From NCBI GenBank assembly GCA_027026295.1, contig JALVOR010000101.1, forward strand, positions 1 to 7,686: a DNA stretch of 7,686 nt, written 5' to 3'. The DNA comes from Anaerolineales bacterium. Its GTDB lineage: Bacteria; Chloroflexota; Anaerolineae; Anaerolineales; DRMV01. The translations under genes and the position numbers were made by a program. Positions 1-5,702 of this stretch are shown here, piece after piece (the first letter of the stretch is position 1; each line of letters opens with the position of its first letter). The notes under the pieces were generated by a model that was not told where the DNA came from, searched no databases, and was given only the letters and a program-made list of their open reading frames with translations.

Positions 1-734
1 CCATTGCCCCTTCCGGCAACAGCGCCATTGCCCCCACCTACCGCTTCGGCGATGACTACCACGGCCTCTATATCGTTCACCACGGGGTGGATATGGAAAA
101 CCCCGAGGGCACACCGGTGCTCGCCGCCGCCGATGGTGAAGTGGTGTTCGCAGGCAGCGATGCCGAGGAAACCGTCGGTCTCTATTCCAACTTTTACGGC
201 AACGTGGTGGTGCTGAAGCACGACCCCGCTGCCATGGGCTTCCCCATATGGACGGTTTACGGCCACCTGGAAACCGTGGGCGTGCAGGTGGGGCAAACCG
301 TAAAGGCGGGCGCAATCATCGGCACGGTGGGCAGCCGCGGCATTGCCACGGGACCCCACCTGCACTTCGAGGTGCGCTTAGGCAGCGCCGATTACGACGC
401 CGTGCAAAACCCCGAACTCTGGCTGCAACCGCCTTCGCCCAATAATGAGGGGGCCATCGCCATGCGCCTGACCGATGCCGACGGGAAGCCCCTTCACCTC
501 ACCGATGTGCTCGTGCGCGGCCAAACAGAAGGCCAGCCCACCTTCTATTTGAAAACCTACGCTGACCCCAACCTTCCCGGCGACCCGCGCCTGCACGAAA
601 ACCTTGCCGCGGGCAGCATCCCCACCGGGCGCTATGTGGCAGAAATCACCTGCTGTGGGCGCCTCATCCGGCGGGAAGTCGTCGTTCAGCCCAACCACCT
701 CACTTTTTTGCAACTCACCCTGCCCCAACCCTGA
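1..734 (+). CDS. M23 family metallopeptidase (LytM/lysostaphin-like), 5' truncated
   Basis: This is the C-terminal 243 residues of a zinc endopeptidase of family M23, which cuts peptide cross-links of peptidoglycan outside the membrane. The reading frame is open from base 3 and enters from the left edge, so the true start and any signal peptide are missing. Numbering from base 3, the zinc ligands are visible as the H-x3-D motif HHGVD (H26, D30), followed by the usual PEGTPV...ADGEV stretch. The catalytic pair is H88 (VYGHLE) and H119 of the HLH motif, whose H121 is the third zinc ligand (GPHLHFEV). After the peptidase core, about 90 residues (from roughly base 460) look like a small beta-rich domain with no recognised motif, containing an ITCCGRL segment. 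All metal and catalytic residues are present, so it is probably active rather than a degenerate EnvC/NlpD-type activator. The gene ends 281 bases before the next one and is likely a separate transcription unit. Confidence 0.92.
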   Translation, partial: IAPSGNSAIAPTYRFGDDYHGLYIVHHGVDMENPEGTPVLAAADGEVVFAGSDAEETVGLYSNFYGNVVVLKHDPAAMGFPIWTVYGHLETVGVQVGQTVKAGAIIGTVGSRGIATGPHLHFEVRLGSADYDAVQNPELWLQPPSPNNEGAIAMRLTDADGKPLHLTDVLVRGQTEGQPTFYLKTYADPNLPGDPRLHENLAAGSIPTGRYVAEITCCGRLIRREVVVQPNHLTFLQLTLPQP

Positions 735-741
735 ACCGCGG

Positions 742-792
742 CGGCAACTGTTCAGCCCCGGCAAAGAGAAGTTGCCGATGCCGCAGGCTGAA
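742..792. other. Two interleaved inverted repeats just after the M23 gene
   Basis: CGGCAACT at 742-749 is the exact reverse complement of AGTTGCCG at 770-777, giving an 8-bp stem with a 20-base loop. Within that loop, TTCAGCC at 751-757 is the exact reverse complement of GGCTGAA at 786-792. The two pairings are interleaved, the topology of an H-type pseudoknot. The site begins 7 bases after the M23 stop codon, so a role in 3'-end formation or transcript stability is possible. There is no T-run downstream, so it is not a classical intrinsic terminator. The repeats are seen directly; the function is inference. Confidence 0.4.
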
Positions 793-966
793 AACCACAA
801 AAGGCACAGAGAACTCACCGAAAACCCAGAAACTGGGCAATTCGTGAAGCGTTGGAAGTCACGCCGCATTTGACAATGCGCTTTGCAGTCTTTGCGCTCT
901 TTGCCACCTTTGCGTCTTAGCGTTCCAAAAATCCGCGTCTATCCGGTGTCATCGGCGGTCTGTTTC
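790..966. repeat. Degenerate interspersed repeat with inverted 9-bp-periodic arms
   Basis: The left arm (about 790-824) contains ACCACAAAA, GGCACAGAG and AACTCACCG spaced at 9 bases. The right arm (881-916) is four consecutive 9-mers of form CTTTGCNNN, the reverse-complement style of the left arm. It is followed by three 10-mers starting at 931, 941 and 951 (ATCCGCGTCT, ATCCGGTGTC, ATCGGCGGTC). The middle (825-880) is unique sequence with a small CCCAG-AAA-CTGGG hairpin at 825-837. From memory, similar CACAAAGGCACAGAG / CTTTGCG / ATCCGCG strings recur as non-coding interspersed repeats in many environmental bacterial genomes; I cannot check that here. No credible protein is encoded. Together with the interleaved inverted repeats and the promoter it accounts for most of the 735-1015 spacer. 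Confidence 0.6.
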
Positions 967-1003
967 CTCCTCCAGCGCCCGCCGCGGCCCTCGCGGAAAA
1001 GGG

Positions 1004-1018
1004 TATAATGGAAGTATG
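1004..1018 (+). promoter_or_regulatory. TATAAT -10 box abutting the start codon (probable leaderless promoter)
   Basis: A perfect TATAAT lies at 1004-1009, preceded by GGG, and the ATG of the thioesterase gene begins at 1016. With the usual distance of about 6-8 bases from the -10 box to the transcription start, the RNA would begin at or within a base or two of the ATG. The only purine run, GGAAG at 1010-1014, ends one base before the ATG and is too close to act as a Shine-Dalgarno site. No TTGACA-like -35 is seen at the expected place; that position is occupied by the self-complementary GCCGCGGC (981-988). This is the likely promoter of the six-gene cluster. Confidence 0.55.
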
Positions 1019-1447
1019 TACCGCTTCTACAAACCCATCGAAGTCCGCTTCAGCGACCTGGACGTGCTTGGGCACGTCAACAACGCCCGCTACCTGACCT
1101 ACATGGAACAGGCACGGGTGGGCTATTTCCGCCTGCTGGGCTTGCGCAAACCCAATGAACCACGGGTGGGCTTCATCCTTGCCAGCGCCCACATTGATTT
1201 CCGCCGCCCGATTCTGATGGATTCCCAGGTACAGGTGGGCGTGCGGGTGGTACGCCTCGGCAACAAAAGTTTCACCATGGACTATACTTTGGAAGACGCC
1301 ACCGGCGGCGGCTCTTTCGCCACGGCCACCACCGTGCAGGTGAGTTTCGACTACGAAACCCAACGTTCCATCCCCCTTCCCGATGCCTGGCGGCAAGCCA
1401 TCGCCGCTTACGAAGGCATCTCGCCTCATGAGGAGCCCCGCGCATGA
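1016..1447 (+). CDS. Hotdog-fold acyl-CoA thioesterase (4HBT/YbgC family)
   Basis: This 143-residue protein belongs to the single-hotdog thioesterases that hydrolyse acyl-CoA thioesters in the cytoplasm, usually as tetramers. The family signature lies at residues 12-34 and includes D14, D16, G19, H20, N22, N23 and Y26, in the pattern DxDxxGHVNNxxY. D16 aligns with the catalytic aspartate of Pseudomonas 4-hydroxybenzoyl-CoA thioesterase and E. coli YbgC. The central AHIDFRRPI (about residues 58-66) is the typical start of the second strand block. Length is normal for the family. The ATG at 1016 is the only good start; it lacks a usable ribosome-binding site but sits directly behind a TATAAT box, suggesting leaderless translation. 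Its stop overlaps the next start in an ATGA junction, so it is translationally linked to the M42 peptidase. The acyl substrate cannot be told from sequence; housekeeping removal of stray acyl-CoAs is as likely as a pathway-specific role. Confidence 0.9.
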   Translation: MYRFYKPIEVRFSDLDVLGHVNNARYLTYMEQARVGYFRLLGLRKPNEPRVGFILASAHIDFRRPILMDSQVQVGVRVVRLGNKSFTMDYTLEDATGGGSFATATTVQVSFDYETQRSIPLPDAWRQAIAAYEGISPHEEPRA

Positions 1448-2496
1448 ACCTCCCCCCCGTTGACGCCGACTTTCTGCAAGCCTTCCTCACCGACCTGCTG
1501 AACACCCCCAGCCCCACCGGCTTTGCCCACCAGGCGGTTGACCTCACACGCCGCACGCTGGAAGCCGCACTGCCGGAAGCCGACCTGCGCGTGACGCCCA
1601 AAGGCGCGCTGGTTACCCGCTGGGAAGGCAACGCCGCCGAAGCCCCGCGCGCCCTCACCGCCCACGTCGACACCCTCGGCGCGGTGGTAAAAGAGATAAA
1701 GAGCAGCGGGCGGCTGAAGGTTTCCCGCATTGGCGGCTTCCCGTGGAATTTCGCCGAGGGCGAGGGCGTGTGGGTGCATCCTGCCGAAGGCGAGGCGGTG
1801 CCCGGCACGCTGCTACTGACTGCCGCTTCGGTGCACGTTTACGGCAAGGAAGCCTACGACGCCAAGCGTGAAGACGACACCATGGAAGTGCGCCTCGACG
1901 CTATCGTGCATTCTGCCGAAGACGTGGCTGCCCTGGGCATTCGCGTGGGCGATTTCGTTTCCTTCGAACCGCGGGTGCGCTGGCACAACGGCTTCGTGCG
2001 CTCCCGCCATCTGGATGACAAGGCCGCGGTGGCCTGCATGGTGGCCGCGGCAAAAGCCATGCACGATGCCGGGCTGAAGCCAGCCCACACCACCTACCTG
2101 CACATCAGCAACTACGAGGAGGTCGGCCACGGCGCAGCAGCAGGTTTGCCCGCCGACCTTGAGGAACTGGTTTCCATAGATATGGCCGCCGTGGGCAAGG
2201 GGCAGACCAGCGACGAATTCCACGCCACCCTGTGCGTGAAAGATAGCGGCGGCCCCTACCACTACGGCCTCAGCCAGAAACTGCGCCGCCTCGCCGAAGC
2301 CCACGGCATTCCCTACAAAGTGGATGTTTACCCCCACTACGGCTCGGATGGCGAAGCAGCCTGGCGCGCCGGGCTGGATGCCGCAGTAGCGCTCATTGGC
2401 CCCGGTGTGGACGCCTCCCACAATTACGAGCGCACCCACATGGAAGCCCTCCTCGCCACCACCCGCTGGATTCTGGGTTATATGCTGTCCGAGTAA
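1444..2496 (+). CDS. M42 family aminopeptidase (glutamyl aminopeptidase/TET-like)
   Basis: A 350-residue cytosolic dinuclear metallo-aminopeptidase. M42 enzymes (TET, YsdC, PepA of lactococci) form dodecameric tetrahedra that trim peptides from the N-terminus. The whole family motif series is present: H74 and D76 in AHVDT, the D191-D192 pair in RHLDDK, the glutamate pair E225 (general base) and E226 (metal ligand) in NYEEVGHG, D246 in SIDMA, and H326 in ASHNYERTH. The PA-like dimerisation insert occupies roughly residues 75-180 between the first two ligands, as usual. Length matches the family. GAGGAG at 1430-1435 gives a good ribosome-binding site 8 bases before the ATG, supporting this start, which overlaps the thioesterase stop by 4 bases. 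Specificity (acidic, hydrophobic or basic residues) cannot be read. It is predicted to be fully active and to release free amino acids, in keeping with the amino-acid enzymes downstream. Confidence 0.93.
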   Translation: MNLPPVDADFLQAFLTDLLNTPSPTGFAHQAVDLTRRTLEAALPEADLRVTPKGALVTRWEGNAAEAPRALTAHVDTLGAVVKEIKSSGRLKVSRIGGFPWNFAEGEGVWVHPAEGEAVPGTLLLTAASVHVYGKEAYDAKREDDTMEVRLDAIVHSAEDVAALGIRVGDFVSFEPRVRWHNGFVRSRHLDDKAAVACMVAAAKAMHDAGLKPAHTTYLHISNYEEVGHGAAAGLPADLEELVSIDMAAVGKGQTSDEFHATLCVKDSGGPYHYGLSQKLRRLAEAHGIPYKVDVYPHYGSDGEAAWRAGLDAAVALIGPGVDASHNYERTHMEALLATTRWILGYMLSE

Positions 2497-2511
2497 TCGC
2501 TGGAGAAACCG

Positions 2512-3669
2512 ATGAGCACTCTCACCCACTTGGAATGCCCCGAATGCGGGCGCACCTACGACGCCGACCAGCCCCAAACCTACTGCCCGCATTGCGAATC
2601 ACCGTTGCTGGCACGCTATGACCTCGCCGCGGCTGCCCGCACCCTCACGCCTGAAGCCGTCGCCGGGCGCTCACGCGGCCTCTGGCGCTGGCACGAAATT
2701 CTGCCCATGCGCGCTGCAGCCTTCCGCTTCACCTTGGGCGAAGGCGACACCCCGCTGCTGCCTGCGCCGCGGCTGGCCGCCGAACTGGGGCTTTCCCACC
2801 TCTGGGTGAAGGACGAAAGCCAGAACCCCACGGGCACTTTCAAAGCCCGCGGGCTGGTCATGGCGGTTTCCCGCGCGATGGAACTGGGGCTGCGGGAATT
2901 CGTGATTCCCACCGCGGGGAACGCCGGCGGCGCGCTGGCTGCCTATGCTGCGCGAGCACGGGCAAAGGCGCATGTGTTCATGCCTGCCGACGCGCCGGAA
3001 GTCAACAAGGTGGAAGTGCAGGCAGCCGGTGCCGAACTGGTGCTGGTGAACGGCCTCATCAGCGACGCCGGACGCCTCGCCGCTGAACAGGCCAAAAACC
3101 ACGGCTGGTGGCGCGTGTCCACCTTCAAAGAACCTTACCGCCTGGAAGGCAAGAAAACCATGGGGCTGGAAATTGCCGAGGCTTTCGATTGGGAACTGCC
3201 CGACGTCATCATTTACCCCACGGGCGGCGGCACCGGCCTGGTGGGCATGTGGAAAGCCTTCGACGAACTGGAAGCCTTAGGCTGGATTGGCCCCAAGCGT
3301 CCCCGCTTAGTAAGCGTGCAGAGCGATGGCTGTGCACCCGTGGTGCGTGCTTTCCAAAAGGGGGCGAAACGCGCCCGCACATGGAAAAAAGCCCACACCA
3401 TTGCCGCCGGGCTGCGGGTGCCTTCCGTGTTTGCCGACCGCCTGATTTTGCGCGCCCTGCGGGAAACCCGCGGCACGGCAGTGGCCGTGCCCGATGAGGC
3501 CATTTTGGCCGCCCAGCAGCGCCTGGCCGCCGCCGAGGGCATTTGGGCTGCACCCGAAGGCGCAGCAACCCTGGCCGCGCTGGAGCAACTGGTGCAAGGA
3601 GGCTGGGTGCAGCCCCACGAGCGCGTGGTGCTTTTCAACACAGGGAGTGGGCTGAAATATGTGCGCTGA
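2512..3669 (+). CDS. thrC: Threonine synthase-type PLP enzyme with N-terminal zinc ribbon
   Basis: A 385-residue fold-type II PLP enzyme. Threonine synthase converts O-phospho-L-homoserine to L-threonine and phosphate, the last step of threonine synthesis. The N-terminus has a four-cysteine ribbon (C9, C12, C25, C28), common in short threonine synthases. The PLP lysine is K111 in NPTGTFKARG, the asparagine loop is TAGNAGG (N137), and the glycine-rich phosphate loop is GGGTG at 238-242. GEGDTPLL at 76-83 is also typical. Two departures stand out: the usual FKDRG is FKARG, and the usual GNTAAS-like loop is GNAGGA, so a related activity on another amino acid is possible. GGAG at 2502-2505 sits 6 bases before the ATG. 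The gene follows the M42 peptidase by 15 bases and overlaps the kinase gene by 11, indicating co-transcription. No other threonine-pathway gene is in view. The fold and class are certain; the exact substrate is less so. Confidence 0.82.
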   Translation: MSTLTHLECPECGRTYDADQPQTYCPHCESPLLARYDLAAAARTLTPEAVAGRSRGLWRWHEILPMRAAAFRFTLGEGDTPLLPAPRLAAELGLSHLWVKDESQNPTGTFKARGLVMAVSRAMELGLREFVIPTAGNAGGALAAYAARARAKAHVFMPADAPEVNKVEVQAAGAELVLVNGLISDAGRLAAEQAKNHGWWRVSTFKEPYRLEGKKTMGLEIAEAFDWELPDVIIYPTGGGTGLVGMWKAFDELEALGWIGPKRPRLVSVQSDGCAPVVRAFQKGAKRARTWKKAHTIAAGLRVPSVFADRLILRALRETRGTAVAVPDEAILAAQQRLAAAEGIWAAPEGAATLAALEQLVQGGWVQPHERVVLFNTGSGLKYVR

Positions 3670-5671
3670 CATACCTGCGCCGCAGGATGCCGTAGAACTG
3701 CTCTATCGCATGGTGCGCGAACTCACCGCCGACCTGGAACTGCGGGCGGTGAGCCGCAAAGTGCTTGCCTTTGCCATCGAAACCACCGGCGCAACGGCAG
3801 GCAGCATGATGGTGCTCGACGAGGAAGGCAAACTCGTTTCTGCCATCATCAAAGACGGCGAGCGGCTGGTAAACAACGCCACCATGCAATTGGGCGCAGT
3901 GCTGGAACACGGGCTGGTAGGATGGGTCATTCGCCAGCGCGAACCCGCTTTCGTGCCCGACACCTCCAAAGACCAGCGCTGGCGCCCGGCAACAAACGGG
4001 CAGGAAAACGACCCGCGCTCGGCAATTTCGGTGCCGCTCATCGTCAAGGACCACCTTGTCGGCGCCCTCACCGTGGTGCACAAGCGTCCCCACGCCTTCG
4101 AAGAAAAGCATTTCCTCTGGGCGCGTTCCATTGGCGACCTGGCAAGCACCATGGTCATGAACGCCCTGCTCTATGACCAAAGCCGCCGTCAGGCGCAAAT
4201 CACGCGCGTGTGGGCAGAAAGCGCGATGATCATCACCAGCACCCTGGAAACCGAAGAAATCATCAAACGCATGCTGAAACAGGCCGAAACGGGCCTGCAA
4301 GCCGAAGCGGTTTTGCTCGCCATGGCAAACAACCCCAACTGGGTGGTCACCGCTGCATCAGGGGTGCTGGCCGAGCGCCTCTTGGGCACGCGCCTGCTGC
4401 CGCCGGAAGGGGGCAAAGGCTGCCCCTCCCTGGAAAACCTCCGCTCGTTGGGCGCAAGGGAAATCGCCTGTGCGCCGATGGTCATTGACGACAAATCTTC
4501 CGCCGCGCTCATCGCGATAAACCCGCTGGAAGGGCGTTTCCGCCCCGACATGAAAACCTTGCTGCACGGTATCGCCAACATGGCAAGCACCGCCCTGCGC
4601 AACGCTCGCCTCTTCGAAGAAGCCCGCAACGCCCACCGGCAATATCGGGCGCTGTTCAACGACACCTTAGACTGGATCTTCATCACCGACCTGAAGGGCA
4701 GAATTGTCGAAGCCAACCAGCATGCGAAGGTCGAAACCGGCTTCTCGTGGGAAGAACTGCGCAGCGGCGCCCTTTCCATTGCCAAAATCCACCACCTGCC
4801 CGACATTCCCCTGCTGAAAGACCTGAGCGCCATCCCTTCCTCCCCGCCGGTTTCCTACGAATCGGAAGCCCACACCCCCGACGGCAATATCGTTCCGGTC
4901 GAGGTATACGTGCGGCGGGTGCGCCTTGGCAACAAACCGCACCTGCAATGGATCTTGCGGGACATCACCGAACGCAAAAACCTCGAAACCTTCCGCAACG
5001 ACTTGCTCGCCATGCTCTACCACGACCTGCGGGCGCCGCTGAGCAGCATCAACATGAGCCTGGAACTGCTGGAACAGGTTGAAAACGAAGAAGAACGCGA
5101 GGAACTCATCGACATTGCCCGCCGCGCTGCCGCCCGGCTGAAGCGCATGACGACGAACATGCTCGACCTGAGGCGGCTGGAAAACGGCCAGATGCCCCTG
5201 CAATACCGCCAGGTGCAGCCTCAACAGATCATCAAAGAAGCCCTCGACATCGTTTCCCCCCACCTCGCCCAGCGCAACCACACGCTGGAAACCGCCCTCG
5301 ACGCCAACCTGCCGCCCGTGCGCGCCGATAGCGATGTCATTCGGCGGGTGCTGGTCAACCTGCTGGAAAATGCCGTCAAATACACCCCCGCAGGGGGACA
5401 CATTCAAGTGGGCGCTACCCGTCAGGGGCAATTCGTCCGTTTTTGGGTTACCGACAACGGCCCCGGCATTCCGGAACGGGAACAGATCAACATCTTCGAG
5501 AAATACACCCGCGGTGCTGCCAAATCTGCCGCAGGGCTGGGGCTGGGGCTGGCATTTGCCCGCCTGGCGGTGCAGGCGCACGGCGGCAAAATCGGCTTGC
5601 AAAGCACCGTCGGAGAGGGCAGCACGTTTTACTTTACCCTCCCCATTGACGAAGGCGAAAACCAGGCATAG
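3659..5671 (+). CDS. Soluble sensor histidine kinase (GAF-GAF-PAS-HisKA-HATPase)
   Basis: A 670-residue two-component sensor kinase with no hydrophobic segment long enough to cross the membrane, so it should sense a cytoplasmic signal. Domains in order: GAF 1 at about 12-165, GAF 2 at about 175-320, PAS at about 328-443 ending in the classic RDITERKNLE, the dimerisation/phosphoacceptor domain with H455 in YHDLRAPLSS, then the ATPase with N-box N571 (LLENAVKYTP), G1 box D599 (DNGPGIP) and G2 box from G626 (GLGLGLAFA). All catalytic motifs are intact, so autophosphorylation on H455 is expected. GGGAG at 3643-3647 lies 11 bases before the ATG, and the start overlaps the upstream stop by 11 bases. 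No response regulator is found in the window, so the partner is encoded elsewhere or beyond the right edge. The GAF ligand cannot be predicted. The next gene, a degenerate MBL-fold protein, follows after 31 bases. Confidence 0.93.
   Translation: MCADIPAPQDAVELLYRMVRELTADLELRAVSRKVLAFAIETTGATAGSMMVLDEEGKLVSAIIKDGERLVNNATMQLGAVLEHGLVGWVIRQREPAFVPDTSKDQRWRPATNGQENDPRSAISVPLIVKDHLVGALTVVHKRPHAFEEKHFLWARSIGDLASTMVMNALLYDQSRRQAQITRVWAESAMIITSTLETEEIIKRMLKQAETGLQAEAVLLAMANNPNWVVTAASGVLAERLLGTRLLPPEGGKGCPSLENLRSLGAREIACAPMVIDDKSSAALIAINPLEGRFRPDMKTLLHGIANMASTALRNARLFEEARNAHRQYRALFNDTLDWIFITDLKGRIVEANQHAKVETGFSWEELRSGALSIAKIHHLPDIPLLKDLSAIPSSPPVSYESEAHTPDGNIVPVEVYVRRVRLGNKPHLQWILRDITERKNLETFRNDLLAMLYHDLRAPLSSINMSLELLEQVENEEEREELIDIARRAAARLKRMTTNMLDLRRLENGQMPLQYRQVQPQQIIKEALDIVSPHLAQRNHTLETALDANLPPVRADSDVIRRVLVNLLENAVKYTPAGGHIQVGATRQGQFVRFWVTDNGPGIPEREQINIFEKYTRGAAKSAAGLGLGLAFARLAVQAHGGKIGLQSTVGEGSTFYFTLPIDEGENQA
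5534..5551 (+). repeat. Three perfect GGGCTG hexamers inside the kinase G2 box
   Basis: The codons for GLGLGL (residues 626-631 of the kinase) are three identical GGGCTG units in a row. Gly-x-Gly repeats are functionally required in the ATP lid, but the identical codon choice makes a short tandem repeat that could gain or lose two residues without a frameshift. It is probably a by-product of codon bias. Confidence 0.5.
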
Positions 5672-5686
5672 CACCAGCCATAACAC

Positions 5687-5694
5687 GGAGGTAA
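5687..5694 (+). promoter_or_regulatory. Strong Shine-Dalgarno site fixing the start of the MBL-fold gene
   Basis: GGAGGTAA, close to a full match to the anti-Shine-Dalgarno sequence, lies in the 31-base gap after the kinase stop. Its GGAGGT core ends 10 bases before the ATG at 5703. This is the best ribosome-binding site in the window and settles the start. The same frame is open upstream to about 5334, but that part overlaps the kinase ATPase domain and has no comparable site. The MBL-fold protein may therefore be made in greater amount than the kinase. Confidence 0.8.
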
Positions 5695-5702
5695 GTTCCC
5701 TT

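Noticed and set aside
742..777. Intrinsic terminator for the M23 gene
   Set aside because: The stem is perfect, but the loop is 20 bases and no T-run follows, so a classical Rho-independent terminator is not supported.
604..873. Open frame on the + strand running from inside the M23 gene into the spacer
   Set aside because: Its first half is the M23 coding sequence out of frame and its second half is the interspersed repeat; the protein has no recognisable motif and no ribosome-binding site.
870..875. TTGACA as a -35 box
   Set aside because: It lies over 120 bases upstream of the TATAAT box at 1004, with no -10-like hexamer at 16-18 bases downstream.
881..960. CRISPR array or direct-repeat cassette
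   Set aside because: The repeat units are only 9-10 bases with no spacers between them; this is a short-period tandem pattern.
981..988. GCCGCGGC palindrome as an operator
   Set aside because: An 8-base GC-only palindrome is common in DNA of this composition, and no second copy is seen near the promoter.
1813..2592. 259-codon - strand open frame opposite the M42 gene
   Set aside because: It is antisense to a gene carrying every M42 metal ligand and has no recognisable domain.
5334..5702. In-frame N-terminal extension of the MBL-fold gene
   Set aside because: It overlaps the kinase ATPase domain out of frame and reads as Pro/Arg/Trp-rich nonsense, while GGAGGTAA at 5687-5694 clearly places the start at 5703.
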